A stretch of 64,000 bases of DNA from Ahaetulla prasina. Lineage: Eukaryota; Chordata; Lepidosauria; Squamata; Colubridae. Both the position numbers and the translations under genes were made by a program. Of this stretch, positions 1 to 11,700 are shown one piece after another. Numbering within the stretch: position 1 is the first letter of the stretch; each line of letters begins with the position of its first letter. The stretch is taken from contig NC_080546.1 of the NCBI RefSeq assembly GCF_028640845.1, positions 19,871,020 to 19,935,019 on the forward strand, given 5' to 3'. The notes under the pieces were generated by a model. That model made no database searches. It saw nothing but the letters and a program-made list of their open reading frames with translations, and was not told where the DNA came from.

Positions 1-189
1 CAGAAGGTGAGAATAACAAATGCAGTAAGTAACTAAAAATCTGAGTCACTATACTATAAATAAATACAATTCTGATTCAGCATTGCCAATTGTACTTTCA
101 AAGCGAGAGGCCTAAAATATCTTTTAGCTTAAGCACTGGTTTTAATTTTGATTTTGTTTTTAAATGTCGACATTTTGTTTTGTTTTGCA

Positions 190-1055
190 CATTTTGTTAC
201 TGTAAACCTTGTTGACAATGAAGATATTGAAGTGATGGATAGTTTCGGCCTTTTGAGATTAACCATCAATACTAAAGGAACAAGGGGTCAAGAAATCTGT
301 CACAGATTAGCGTCTCGCTGGAGCAGCCACGAAGGCCTTGAAAAAGATATTTTCAACACCATGATATCTCTCTGCCTACAAGAAGAAAATAATGCAAGCC
401 ACAATATTCTCTGTGAAATTTGGACTTTGGAGAAGCAGAATGAAAAAAGGACTGATGCTTCTGAACTCTGATGTTGGAGAAGATGTTATTCTCAGAATAA
501 CATGGGTAGCTCAGAAAACAGTCATGAAAGCCTTGAAAAAGATATAGTCAAGTAAATCAACTCAGAATTTTCACTTGAGGCACAAGTGGCCAGGATCAAA
601 TTATATCCTACCTTGGAAAACATTATATGAAGACATGGCTCTCCGAAAAGCTCCTAATGCTTAAAAAGAATGGAAGGAAAGAGAAGAGGAACCAGTAGCA
701 AGGAGAATAGACCAGAGGTGAGTTTCACATAATTTTACCACTGGTTTGCTGCACACCAAAAATGTGAGTGTGCACGTGCGCAAGCTCACTTCCTTCGCAC
801 GTGTGCCTTCTGTGCATGCAGTTTGCTCACACATATGTCTTGCATGCATGCACACAGCTTAGAAAATGTGGCTAAATAGAATGGCATAGCACCGGAGTCA
901 CCACTACTATTTCGTCTGAACCGGTACGAACCGTCTGAATACCACCACTGGAATAGACTCAATTACGCTGGCAATGAATATGCCATTGGAAGACATGAAA
1001 GGACAGGTTAGGGACAGATCATCATCACCATGACTTCATGGCACATAATCAATTA
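190..1055 (+). pseudogene. BovB (RTE) LINE, C-terminal ORF2 remnant, interrupted
   Basis: Decayed 3' end of a BovB-type RTE LINE, which in its intact form encodes an APE endonuclease and a reverse transcriptase that copies its own RNA at a nicked target. The frame at 205-470 reads through the region after the RT core, including pieces like EIWTLEKQNEKR and DASEL. Further conserved C-terminal pieces follow at 540-700 (INSEFSLEAQ; a degenerate gene end to about 1055). Stops and shifts break it throughout. A short hAT-type element (713-950) splits it and its 8-bp target duplication lies within the LINE. Family assignment is from remembered BovB protein patterns; the 5' part is absent. Confidence 0.75.
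713..950. mobile_element. Short nonautonomous hAT-type element
   Basis: Starts CAGAGGTGAGTTTCAC and ends TACCACCACTG, flanked on both sides by the exact 8-bp duplication GAATAGAC (705-712 and 951-958). Both the terminus pattern and the 8-bp duplication are typical of hAT transposons. It has no coding capacity and would need a transposase made elsewhere. It sits inside the BovB remnant and is therefore younger than it. Confidence 0.85.
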
Positions 1056-1273
1056 CAAAATCTAGTACGACAAATGACTAGAAGGCAAAACCTGAAGGAT
1101 ACAACTTATTCATGACGGAAGGGCAGGAGGAAATGGTATTATACTATTTGTGAAAGGGGTGTACTTATTTGTAGAGGTTTGAGCGTTTGAGTGCCGTGTT
1201 CCAGCTGTGAACATTGTGATAAGAACACCACGCTATAGAATGGCCGTATTGTTTGTACGCGTGTGTGTGTGTG

Positions 1274-1803
1274 TGTTCTGACCCAGCTCCCCAAACACAA
1301 CAAACCCTCTGAAATCAATCGATGATTCCTTTGTTAGGAGCGCCAGCAGCCCCAGTGAAAAGTCTCTGCCGCACAGCAGGCTAACAAATGTATCTGGCAG
1401 GAAGCTGAATAGTTGTCCGCCACACTTATTCATTTCCGCCCCCTGCCTTTTATCCCCAGAGCTAGGGTGGGGCTTCGCTAGCAGCGGTGACTCTTCCTTC
1501 TCGAGGATGGGCCAATAGATTTTGACTGCTCTCTTCTCTGCCTTCTGCACATCCGCGCATCAGGCACTGGACCCAGCTGTTTTTCCTCTTCTTTATCAGC
1601 CACCTCCAGACTTGGGGCTGTTGGCTTTCCATCTGAGGGCTGATGGACGGCCCAGTTTCTACCTCTGTCTCTCTCTCTCTCTGAGAGCTCCATTCCTTCT
1701 TCCCTTTGGAGCTCTCAGGTTGCCTTGATGCTGACCCTAACTCTATGCCTCCTCCTCATCTGATTCTGCTGTTGGAGGGACCGGCGGCCATCAGGCCACA
1801 ACA
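1274..1803 (-). mobile_element. Solo LTR of a Ty3/gypsy-like retrotransposon
   Basis: On the minus strand it begins TGTTGTGGCC and ends GGTCAGAACA. It is flanked by GTGTG on both sides (1269-1273, 1804-1808), although a GT-rich target makes that duplication less decisive. A TATA-like GGGGATAAAAGG lies inside. Termini and internal layout match the solo LTR at 52134-52688. The frame from the second base shows the ESDEEE acidic cluster, broken by stops. An Arg-rich stretch (about 1525-1560) is in an open frame further on. Confidence 0.8.
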
Positions 1804-2870
1804 GTGTGTGTGTGTGTGGGGGGGGTTGCTATAGATACTGGAAATGCAAATCGTACACCACTACGACGAGAAGAAAAAGTGGGCGGTGATGTGTCTTTTT
1901 TACTGATTTAATAAAGCATATTAGAGTTAGGAGTAGACCTAATGACAATGATTTAATGGCACCTAAACAATCATCCAAAACATTCTTGGGTTTTGTAATA
2001 GACAGACTGGTGGAGTATGGATTTAGAAATAAATACATAAATAAATTTGGAAGCCAGTATAGGAGGTTCATACTGTCCCTTCTGTATTAACAAATCTGTA
2101 ATGAAACAGAACGTGGGCAGGACTCATTAACCATAATGGGATACAATGTTCAGTTTCTACTTCAAGTATTTAAAAATAAAAAAAAAATATCGTTTGGACT
2201 CAGCATCCATATATTTGACTGCACATCCTTGATTACTGTGCGCAGAGTTTTAAATAGAGACTTACAATTAAACTTTGTGGCCTTCGGTAATTGATTTATA
2301 ATAACCATTATTTCTCATGATTATTTATATTTTTTCTAATATGCATTTATAAATTTTATTAAACTGTCCACATATAGGATGAAACTTAAAATTAATGGAT
2401 CATTAAGGTCTGGAATTATATTTACCAGTTATGTTTTGCATTTTTAAACAGGCACTTAAGATTGCTTATTTTAACTCAGTCTTAGGCAATTTGCAATTTT
2501 CAGTGAAAAAGTTGAAATTTTAGATGAAAGAAGAGGGACGTCTGATGAAAAACAACTATGTTAAGTTGGAAAATAACTGAGATTGGAGGAGGGGAGGGCA
2601 AAATGAACATTTTAATTCTGAATTTTAATGTTTTAAAGTTTAAAATTTAAAATTGTAATGTTTTATAAATGTTTTCTTGGTGAAAGCCAAGAAGGATTGT
2701 CAGTATTTTTATATTTAAAATTTACTGAATGCTATGATTGTGAAAATCCATTTGGAATATATGACATGAATATAAAAGTTATAAAGTGTTTATCCAGAAG
2801 GGATACTTATGGAAAAAAGGAAAGCAATATTTTATATATAGACTGAGCAGTAATATACACATCTAATACA
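1804..2870. other. Unassigned AT-rich DNA
   Basis: A short GT run and a G run (1804-1827) are followed by about 1 kb of AT-rich sequence with many A and T runs. I see no coding signal and no element I can name. Confidence 0.5.
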
Positions 2871-2874
2871 TATA

Positions 2875-2891
2875 CATACATAATACATACA

Positions 2892-2927
<36 letters not shown>

Positions 2928-3019
2928 TAATATATGTGTGTGTATATTATATATATATGTGTGTGTGTGTGTGTTAGATAGATAGCTATAGCTATAGCTA
3001 TAGCTATAGGTATAGATAA
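2875..3019. repeat. Compound microsatellite (ATAC, TA/TG, GATAGCTATA)
   Basis: Consecutive arrays of CATA, TA/TG and a GATA/GCTATA motif run up to the 3' tail of a minus-strand CR1 fragment starting near 3020. This fits expansion from the LINE tail. Confidence 0.85.
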
Positions 3020-3412
3020 TCTGCGAACTGCAGAATAATAGAGTTGGAAGGGACCTTGGTGGTCTTCTAGTCCAACTCCTTGCTGAGGCAGAAGACCTTA
3101 CACCACAGGTGTTAAACTCAAGGCCCAGGGGCCGGCCCCGACCCATGGGATGGTTAGATCTGGTCATTAGGGCTGTCCTGGAAACAGTGAAGGACTGGCC
3201 TGTGATACCGCTGCCAGCAAAAATGGAGGCCGTCGCAGATAAAAAGAGGACAGTGGGTCACTACAGGCACCCCTAGCACATGATGTCAAGATGGCCACAC
3301 CCACCCTGGCCATGCCCCCTCAGTCTGCCCCCCAAGGTCAAAGACAACCCTGATGCAGCCCTCAATGAAATCGAGTTTGACACCCCTGCCCTACGCTATT
3401 TCAGACAAAAAC
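3020..3412 (-). mobile_element. CR1 LINE 3' end, split by a hAT-type element
   Basis: The hallmark GAGTTGGAAGGGACCTTGG and following bases (3040-3105) are the reverse complement of the CR1 3' end seen several times in this window. The next consensus bases (CTATTTCAGACAAA) resume at about 3395, after the insertion at 3106-3388. Only the end of the LINE is present. Confidence 0.75.
3106..3388. mobile_element. Short hAT-type element (GGTGTCAAACTC family)
   Basis: Left end CAGGTGTTAAACTCAAGG and right end GAGTTTGACACCCCTG are inverted repeats, shared with copies at 11365, 19561 and 50998. The target duplication is too degraded to define. No coding capacity. Confidence 0.75.
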
Positions 3413-4080
3413 CTGCATAGCTTGCCAATTGTCTTCAAGGTGAAATTTAAGGTGCTACCTGACACATAAAAAGCATGTGGTTTCAAGCATGGCATGAGGT
3501 CCAGATCAGACAGATCTTATTGGGCACAGTTAATTTTCCCTCCAATTAAAAAAATGCCATCTATTGAGATCTTGGGAGTGTTCCTTTTCTGTTATAGAAC
3601 TTGCCCTGTGGAACAGCATTGCTATAAGATTTGCATGGTGCCCACCCTACAAACGTTCTGTACATTTTTGTAAACATAATTTTGCTTCCAGATCTGTGGT
3701 TAAGTTGGTTGTTGAGCCTCTGGCAATTTTCTTTTGCAATGCCACGGGTGAATTTTTCCACGCATGCTTACTTACTAACTGACGCAAGTACTTACTGATT
3801 TATTTATTAGATTTACATGGCCATACCAAATATATACTCTGGGCAGCTAACTATAGTATAATAAAAATAGTTAAAAACATTTTCCCCCTGTCCTTTTGCT
3901 CAATCATGTCAGATTCTCCAAGACTCTCTGAGCAAGTCCTTGCATTTTTCTTGGGAATATTGTTTTAGAAGTTTTTTTTTTTGTCATTCTTTCCTTCCCT
4001 TGGCTGAAAGGAACATGTATTTAATTATTTATTTATTAGGTTTATATGGTCATCTATCTAAAATGTGTACTCTGAACAGC
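3413..4080. other. Unassigned sequence
   Basis: Mixed-composition DNA with small overlapping frames on both strands (3561-3782) that show no family signature. Nothing supported here. Confidence 0.4.
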
Positions 4081-4082
4081 TA

Positions 4083-4349
4083 CCATGTTTCCCTGAAAAT
4101 AAGACCCTGTCTTATATTTTTTTCGAACCCTGAAATAAGCGCTTGGCTTTATTTTCAGGGAGGTCTTATTATTTTGGGGCTCATGGAGCAAGATGGGGCT
4201 CCTCTTGCCATCTTACCTGATTTCCAGCTCTGCGTTTAAATATTTTCAGGGAGGGCTTATTTTGGGGGGGAGGCTTATTTAAGAACATGCGCTCAAAAGC
4301 CCAATTGGGCTTATTATCAGGGGATGTCTTATTTTCGGGGAAACAGAGT
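4083..4349. mobile_element. TA-flanked short inverted-repeat element
   Basis: Left end CCATGTTTCCCTGAAAATAA and right end TTATTTTCGGGGAAACAGAG are inverted repeats, with TA on each side (4081-4082, 4350-4351). A TA duplication fits the Tc1/mariner superfamily. Internal stretches repeat the AAATAAG/CTTATTT theme. No coding capacity. Confidence 0.75.
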
Positions 4350-4606
4350 AGCAATATTAAAAACAGTAAAAATTATATAGCAAATTGGAAAAATATCAAA
4401 GCAACACAACTAGAAAACAGGCTCCATCACACATCCTCAATTGTTTCCTATCCCCCAATCTTTTCAATGATGTAAGACATTCAGAGTCATTTAAGAAATG
4501 GTTGGCTTTCAAATCTAATCAAATGACTAAAATAAACTATAGGCTAGAAGCCAAAGATAGATTTTCTAGGACTGGGATGGGTCTATAAGATTAGTTGCTG
4601 ATATAG

Positions 4607-5240
4607 TTCTACAGAGGAATTATTGAGTCTGTCATCTGCACCTCTATAACTGTCTGGTTTGGTTCTGCAACCCAACAAGAAAAACACAGACTTCAGAGGA
4701 TAATTAGAACTGCAGAAAAAAAATGGCTACCAACCTGCCTTCCATTGAGGACCTGTATACTGCACAAGTCAAAAAGAGGGCTGTGAAAATATTTACAGAC
4801 CCCTCATATCCTGGACATAAACTGTTTCAACTCCTACCCTCAAAACAACGCTATAGAACACTGCACACCAGAACAACTAGACCCAGCAACAGTTTTTTCC
4901 TGAACACCATCACTGTGCTAAACAAATAATTCCATCAGCTAGTTACTAAGCTGCACTACTATTAATCTTCTTATCATTCCCATCACCCATCTCCTTCCAC
5001 TTAGGACTGTAGGACTGTAACTTTGTCGCTTGTATCCTTACAATTTATATTGATATTGATTGTTTCCTGATTGCTTATTTGTACCCTATGATTATCATTA
5101 AGTCTTGTACCTTATCATTTTGATGAACGTATCTTTTCTTTTATGTACACTGAGAGCATATGCACCACAACAAATCCCTTGTGTGTCGAATCACACTTGG
5201 CCAGTAAAAAATTCCATTTTATTCTATTCTAATTGTGTAG
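4607..5240 (+). mobile_element. L2-type LINE, 3' end of ORF2 and 3' UTR
   Basis: The frame at 4723-4929 encodes the last part of an L2-type ORF2, with LPSIEDLYTAQVKKRA and a shortened HPGH-type region. The 3' UTR that follows, ending in ACTTGGCCAGTAAAAAATTCC, recurs at 8380-8867 (+), 16823-17245 (-) and 44366-44885 (-). The upstream reverse transcriptase domain is missing (5' truncation). Confidence 0.8.
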
Positions 5241-5261
5241 ACAATGGTTTTTTTGGGGGGC

Positions 5262-5570
5262 GGGATATTATATGGAAGTCAAGGCTGGATTTTGAAAAAG
5301 CAGGATAAAAAGAGGGCTGACACTTTCAAATGTCGATGTGTCTTCTGAGAATAGAATGGATAGCCAAGAAAACGAACAAATGGATTCTCAAACAAATCAA
5401 CTCCGCGCTGTCATTCTAGGCATAAATGACAAGGATTAATTGCAGTGGTGATGGGGATACCTTCGGATGAATGAAGAACCAGTTTGAGGACAGATTTTCT
5501 GGAGAAAATGTATCTTATATAGTCAAAAAGACCTGGCACGGACCTAATGGCTTGTAATTAATCAATACAT
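5262..5570 (+). pseudogene. BovB (RTE) LINE 3' fragment
   Basis: Degenerate reading of the BovB C-terminus: pieces like RIEWIAKKTNKWILKQINSA can be read at about 5340-5410, followed by remnants matching the final part of the ORF up to about 5560. Frameshifts and stops throughout. It is an independent copy from the one at 190-1055. Confidence 0.65.
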
Positions 5571-5866
5571 GTATATGCACCATCCTATTCTCTTTCAGGT
5601 TAAGCAGCACTGTGCAAGGGCAGACAAAGAATAATAAGTTTTTTTAAAAAAAAGACTAATTAAAAGCAAAAGATAAGAAAACAAGAGAAAAGGAAATCCA
5701 ATTAATTTTGTAAGATCTATAAAGTGGCTGTCCATACCTTTCTATCTTTGCAAATTGTCCTTGTGCCGTAGCACCCATGAATTGATTTATAATTTTCTTT
5801 TGCTCTTTAAGCTTCTTTTCTTTCTGCTTGTGGGATTCTCATTAACAGCACCAGCAACTTAACAGT

Positions 5867-6290
5867 GAAAAGAGTTGGAAGGGCCCTTGGAGGTCATCTA
5901 ATCCAACCCCCTGCTCACGCAGGAGACCTGTACTTCTCATTCTTATCCTTCTTAATCTACTTACTCTTCACACATGTATAATAATATAATATAATAATAA
6001 CAGATTTGGAAGGGACCTTGGAGGCCTTCTAGTCCAACCCCCTGCCCAGTCAGGAAACCCTACACTATTTCAGACAAACGGTTATCCAACATTTTCTTAA
6101 AAATTTCCAGTGTTGGAGCATTCACAACTTCTGCAGGAAAGTTGTTCCACTGATTAATTGTTCTGTCAGGAAATTTCTCCTTAGTTCTAAGTTGCTTCTC
6201 TCCTTGATTAGTTTCCATCCATTGCTTCTTGTTCTACCCTCAGGTGCTTTGGAGAATAGTTTGACTGCCTCTTTTTTGTATTTGTTCTGC
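5867..6290 (-). mobile_element. Two CR1 LINE 3' fragments
   Basis: A short CR1 end (5867-5935) is followed by a longer one (5998-6290). Both carry the reverse-complement hallmark TTGGAAGGGACCTTGGAGG or a variant. The longer piece reads backwards into the ORF2 C-terminus (about 6100-6290). A small AT-rich tract (5975-6000) separates them. Confidence 0.75.
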
Positions 6291-8099
6291 AATTCAGTTC
6301 AGTGGTTTTCTGTATATGAATAGACCACTCAATATATTTCTTTTATATTGATCCCTAGTATTTCTATACAGTCTTCATTTCCATCATCCACTCATTCATT
6401 CATTCATGCATTCATTTTTCTTATTTATTTTATTTACATCTGTCACAGTAGAAACTGACACTTGACAATTTATCCAGTGCAGAACAACAGTAAAATGTGT
6501 CTCATATCCAAAAAGAATTGAACAAAATCACCTCAACAACAAACCGCCAGTCATTAATCAATACATTAGATTGATGGTCAAATTTATGCTTTAGGGAGCA
6601 ACTGTGTTTTCAACATCTTTCTGAATGCAATCAAGTTGTTTGGCCATATATACTTCTTGTTTTGCTACACGCTTTTTAAGTACCCAGTGCCCGCACTCCA
6701 GTCAACTTAATTTTATGTTTTTCCTGACACATCTGTCTCTTGCTTCGGTAACATGAATTGTATCACATTTCTTGAGGTTATTTCAGACAGGAATCAAATC
6801 TAATTGGAGACGGCAAAAGTTTGAACACTGAATCTTTTGCTTCCCCAAGCAAGTTCTCTATTATAGGGATAGGAGATCTTCCTTTTCCAAAACAAGCACC
6901 AGGAATCTCATTCACAGCAATGATTCAATAGAACTTTTGATTTTTAAACAAGAATGTACTTTCCCTTGCACAGAACGGGTCTAGAAATATGAAATATAAA
7001 TAATATAAATAAGTTTGGGCTATGAACCCAGATTCTCTTTGTAGCTCATAGCAAACTTTTATCTACTGGCTGATGAGACATTGTTCATTCTGTTGTCTGT
7101 TCTGACAAGAGGAATAGCCATCGGAAGAATATTTAGGAAGCATCGTTCAAATAGTATATCATCCAGGGGTGAAATGCTGTTAAAAGCCTTTGTATGGCTG
7201 TAGTCTCTTACCCAGAAGCTCTATTGTTAGGACAGGCATATAATAATTATAGGAACCTTGTGCAATGAAGCATCCTTGAAGAGGCAAGAATTGTTATGAT
7301 TTCCATGAGTCCATTAAACATTTTGTCAGAAGAGAGTAAAAATGCTTTGAATTAGAGAAACAAGGCAATGCCTTAACCCCAATCAAGTTGACAGAACTGG
7401 CTATTGCTTGGTTTTCGTTTATAATAAGGATTTCAGAGAAAGCTTTTCTCTGCTCCCCACTCCCCCTTTTACTGAGAGAAAGAGCGAGAGAAAGAATGGA
7501 AAGGGAGGGAGAGGGCACCATCATTTCACTCTGAAGCTACTTCTAATTTTAAAAATGACTTTCTGTCCTGAAAGCTGAGATAGGAGGGATAGTAGGGAGA
7601 TTATTGCAATCTAATGCAGGAAACTGATCATCCATCAACTTTAAATTATACCTTGAGCCAAAATTATATTTTATACAGGAATGAATTTTTGGTGCTTCCA
7701 CTGATAATTGAACTCCTAAGTTCTAATGCACACAAGAATCTAGGGAGGTGTCTGGAATTTAATTTCCATAATGAAAAGGAACCTAAATGGGTTTTGACAG
7801 AGTGTGGAGAAGAGAATTTCATCTCAAATTTCTAACCTTCTTTTTTATATACAGAAAGAAAGAAGTAGTCTTAAGAGGGATTTAAATGTTTTGTTTAAAA
7901 AGTTTGTATGACCACTGATTTCATAGCAATGACTCGGCACATACAAGATTTAACACCAACAATTGAAACAGCAATTTGAGTAACAAATATCTGAGATCAT
8001 AAAGAACAATTCCAATTTACAATAGAAACTTCAGTAAAGCCAATCAACCAACAGACTTTGCTTAACCTCCTAGCCCAAATTTCAGTGTCTTATGAAAGG
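6291..8099. other. Unassigned sequence
   Basis: About 1.8 kb without a recognisable gene or element. A purine-rich stretch lies at 7460-7520. Two frames of about 75 codons (7294-7524 minus, 7614-7835 plus) have low-complexity or undistinguished content and no homologue I recognise. Confidence 0.4.
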
Positions 8100-8292
8100 A
8101 CCAACTGTATCTTTTCAGCATCCTCCCAAAGGTGCTTTTTCAAAGATGCTAGTTCAGAACTGAAGAAGCATCTTGGATGAAAAGTGAAACATCTTGAAGG
8201 AAAAAAACAAAGAAAGTCCAGTTGCCTTTCGAAAAAGTACCTTTGGGACAATCATGACCTGGATGACTGAGAACCTCCCTAGACCTTCAGGG
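8100..8292 (+). mobile_element. Penelope-like element terminal fragment
   Basis: Contains CTGAAGAAGC, a hairpin-like stretch, then GAAACATC (8160-8193), followed by AAAGTCCAGTTGCCTTTCG. I associate this arrangement with the terminal repeats of Penelope-like retroelements, which carry hammerhead-type ribozyme motifs. The core is degenerate and no ORF remains. Confidence 0.5.
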
Positions 8293-8379
8293 ATACTATT
8301 ACATAGGGCAGAAACTGCAACAGAGAAGGCATGACCTAAGGGCTCAATTAAATTACTATTACTATTACTACTACAGTTA

Positions 8380-8867
8380 CTAACAACCTGCCTTCCGTTG
8401 AGGACCTGTATAGTGCACGAGTCAAAAAGAGGGCTGTGAAAATATTTACAGACCCCTCACATCCTGGCCATAAATTGTTTCAATTCCTACCCTCAAAATG
8501 ACACTATAGAGCACTGTGCACCAGAACAATTACACACAAGGACAGGTTTTTTTCCCCGAACGCCATCACTCTGCTAAATAAATAATTCCCTCAACACTAT
8601 AAAACTATTCACTAAATCTGCACTACTATTACTATTAATCTTCTCATCATTCCTTTCACCCATCTCCTCCCACTTATGACTGCATGACTGTAACTTTGTT
8701 GCTTGTATGCTTGCTTATTTGGTTATTTGTACCCTATGACTATCATTAAGTGTTGTACCTTATGATTCTTGATGAATCCTTTCCTTTTTATGTATACTCA
8801 GGGCATATGCACCAAAGACAAATTTCTTGTGTGTCCAATTACACTTGGCCAATAAAGAATTCTATAT
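8380..8867 (+). mobile_element. L2-type LINE 3' end
   Basis: Second copy of the family at 4607. The end of ORF2 can be read at 8385-8580 (LPSVEDLYSARVKKRA), followed by the shared 3' UTR ending ACTTGGCCAATAAAGAATTC. Frameshifted and 5' truncated. Confidence 0.8.
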
Positions 8868-9716
8868 GACAAGTGAGTAGGAATCTAGATTTCAGGAATA
8901 CTTGTTACCTTCTTTTTTATCAGGAAGCTAGAAAAACTGACACAGGAAGCCAACTTGGCAATTAAATAAAAGATGTTACCTTCTTGAGAATTAGCTTTGC
9001 AGATGTTGAACTAGAATACTTGATCAACAACTTGCCATTTACTCCACTATGACTCTATATAGGGTACTCACTTGCATTTAATTTATTCAGTGGCCATGCA
9101 CTCTATTCCTACTTCTCCTTTTGGATTTTTGTAATATATCTAAAATAAAATATTCCCCAAAGGTGACCAGTATCAAAAAGATAACACATTCGAATTATAT
9201 CTACATACTCGCTGAGTTATATTGCCTTCAAATCCACAGTTGATAGTATTATCTGTTATATTTCATTTCATCAGATTTTACTATGATTTTTGTATCAGAT
9301 GAAATGAAATTTGAAGCCATTTGTTTAGGCAGGTCTTTGCCGCTGTTATACATTCTGTCTAAAAATATTTGCATTTTTTGCTATGAAACACATTCAAACA
9401 AAAAACTTATTTGGCAGCAAAGGTTTAATTAATTATAACTTGAAAGAAAAATGTGAATCTAGAAATATATGCAGGGCTGAAATCCACAAAAGAGCAAAAT
9501 CAATATTTTTTCTGATTTTTCTTCCCTTGTTGCTTTGGTGTCCTTCATGAAAAGGATTTTAGATGATTGAGGGCCCCTTTGGATTTACATGGTAAGGTGC
9601 AAAGGGACATTTTTAAAACCCATTCTTCTCTCCCCTTTCAGCTCACAAAATTCACTGCTGGGTGTGGTGAAAACAAAACCACCACAAGAAAGAAACAACA
9701 TTTTTTAAATTTATTT
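8868..9716. other. Unassigned AT-rich DNA
   Basis: No coding or repeat signal that I can name. Confidence 0.4.
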
Positions 9717-10716
9717 ATATTTATTTATTTATTTATATTTTTATACCGTCCTTCTCCGAAGACTCAGGGCAGTGTACAGCCAATAAAACAACAAAAATAC
9801 AAAACAAATTAAAATACTATAACAAGTTTAAAAATCTGATTCGACCGCTGTATACTTAAAATATTAGCTAAAATTATTCAAAAGCTAAAACCCTGTTAAA
9901 AACCCGCTAACCCCCCCCCCATATTAAAATCAATCAGGCCAGCCCCGCTTGGTGAAAAAAGAAAGTCTTGAGCTCGCGTTTAAAGGTCTGGAGATCAGGG
10001 AGGAGACGGAGTCCCACCGGCAACTTGTTCCATAGAGCCGGGGCCCCCACAGAGAACGCTCTTCCCCTGGGGGCCGCCAGCCGACATTGGCTAGCCGACG
10101 GCACCCTAAGAAGGCCCTCCCTGTGAGAGCGCACTGGACGTACAGGACAATGGGAGGTAACTGGCGGCAGAAGGCGGTCCCGTAAATATCCCGGTCCAAT
10201 GCCATGGAGCGCTTTGAAGGTGATAACCAACACCTTGAAGCGCACCAGGAAGACCACCAGCAACCAGTGCAGCCTGCGCAGGAGAGGTGTTACATGGGAA
10301 CTACGGGAAGCTCCCTCAATCCCCCGTGCGGCCACATTCTGCACCAGTTGGAGCCTCCAGGTGCTCCTCAAGGGGAGCCCCATGTAGAGAGCATTGCAGT
10401 AATCCAGACGGGAAGTGACGAGGGCATGAGTGACCGTGCATAATGAGTCCTGGTCCAGGAAAGGGCGCAATTGGCGAATCAGGTGGACCTGATAAAAAGC
10501 TCCCCTGGTGACGGCTGTCAAATGGTCTTCTAAAGACAGCCGTGCGTCCAGGAGAACGCCTAAACTGCGCACCAATTCCCTGGGGGCTAATGATTCACCC
10601 CCCACAGTCAGCAAAGGGGTAAGCTGACTGTGCCGGGATGCCGGCATCCACAGCCACTCTGTCTTGGGTGGGTTGAGTCGGAGCCTGTTCGTCCCCATCC
10701 AGACCATTTTAGACAA
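9717..10716 (-). mobile_element. L2-type LINE, 3' part with UTR and A-rich tail
   Basis: The minus strand holds the C-terminal end of an ORF2 (9934-10716), then a 3' UTR containing a CAATAAAA-like motif's reverse complement and an ATTT/AAAT tail (9717-9745). It differs from the L2-type family at 4607 in both UTR and tail. The 5' end is truncated near 10716. Confidence 0.8.
9934..10716 (-). pseudogene. L2-type ORF2 C-terminal region
   Basis: An open frame of 260 codons with no internal stop. Residues 8-20 (NRLRLNPPKTEWL) match the thumb-side end of the RT, followed by LGVLLDARLSLEDH, SRLDYCNALYMGLP, LQLVQNVAAR, LHWLLV and ALWNKLP, the usual C-terminal signature series of L2/CR1 LINEs. The RT catalytic motif lies upstream and is missing, so this is a 5'-truncated copy. 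The intact frame over 780 bases suggests a fairly young insertion. The first Met is not a true start. Confidence 0.85.
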
Positions 10717-10985
10717 GCTCTCATGGATGGAATGGGGAATTATTGCATTTACTTATGATGAGGTAGCCAATGTAGTCCACAGAATGTAATCCATTTGGGA
10801 TCCTGGTTGATCTGAATCTGAGACCACCAGGACTGCTCCATTGATGATCTTGGTGATCAGGCTGAAGCATGTGGGAGAGATCATGTTTCCAAACACCCTG
10901 GACACAAGTCTGTTTAGAACCTTAGAGATGAATCCCAGAACCACATTGTTCAATTGGAAAAAAAAATCAATCATTGTGGCTGTAT
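10717..10985. other. Unassigned, LINE-adjacent sequence
   Basis: Open in both directions (10753-11001 minus; 10841-11275 plus). It has a more codon-like composition than its surroundings, but matches no protein I recognise. Confidence 0.3.
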
Positions 10986-11262
10986 CAATGGTGGGTTTCA
11001 ATTTTTTTTACTACTGGTTCTGTGGGCGTGGCTTGATGGACATGGCAGGGGAAGGATACTCTAAAATCTCCATTCCCACCTCACTCCAGGGGAAAGTTAC
11101 TGCAAAATCCCCATTTCCTCCCGATCAGCTGGGACTCGGGAGGCAGAGAATAGATTGGGGGTGGGGCCAGTCAGAAGTGGTATTTACTAGTTCTCTGAAC
11201 GACTCAAAATTTCTGCTACCGGTTCTCCAGAACTGGTCAGAACCTGCTGAAACCCAGCGCTG
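10986..11262. mobile_element. Short hAT-type element (GGTGGGTTTCA family)
   Basis: Left end CAATGGTGGGTTTCAATT and right end GAAACCCAGCGCTG are degenerate inverted repeats. Flanks GGCTGTAT (10978-10985) and GGTTGTAT (11263-11270) form an 8-bp duplication with one mismatch. Related copies at 42453 and 49398. Confidence 0.8.
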
Positions 11263-11364
11263 GGTTGTATCATAGTGGGTAGTGAATAGGCATGAATACA
11301 GGGAAGATATAAATCTAATAACATAGCAGTCTAGCCATTTTTGCATTAGCTGAAGCCTGTAGGT

Positions 11365-11638
11365 CAGGGGTGTAAAACTCAAGGATAGTCAGATCCGGCA
11401 CGCAGGGCTGTTCTGGTCTATCCAATGTGAAGAGGAAAGATCAGACTAGCATGGCTTCGGCTTCAGCCCAGTCTACCTAATGTGAAGAGGAAACATGTCA
11501 TCAGCTTGGGAAGTCACATCAAGCTGGCCACGCCCACCCAGTTGGCCACACCCACCCAATTGGTCATGCCTGCCCGGCCCCCTGAGGTCAACCACAACTC
11601 TGATGTGGCCCTCAATGAAATTGAGTTTGACATCCCTG
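11365..11638. mobile_element. Short hAT-type element (GGTGTCAAACTC family)
   Basis: CAGGGGTGTAAAACTCAAGG at the left, TTGAGTTTGACATCCCTG at the right. The 8-bp flanks CTGTAGGT and CTGTAAGT differ at one base. Contains a short repeat of CACACCCACCCA. Confidence 0.85.
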
Positions 11639-11700
11639 CTGTAAGTCTTACAGATCATGTAAAATGACAGTACACTGTAGTCCTAAAAAAAAAAAAAAAA

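Noticed and set aside
148..471. A possible small host gene (107-codon frame)
   Set aside because: The frame matches the BovB ORF2 C-terminal region, so it is part of a LINE.
9930..10443. Plus-strand frames over the L2 ORF2 end
   Set aside because: The minus strand reads a clear ORF2 C-terminus; these are shadows of it.
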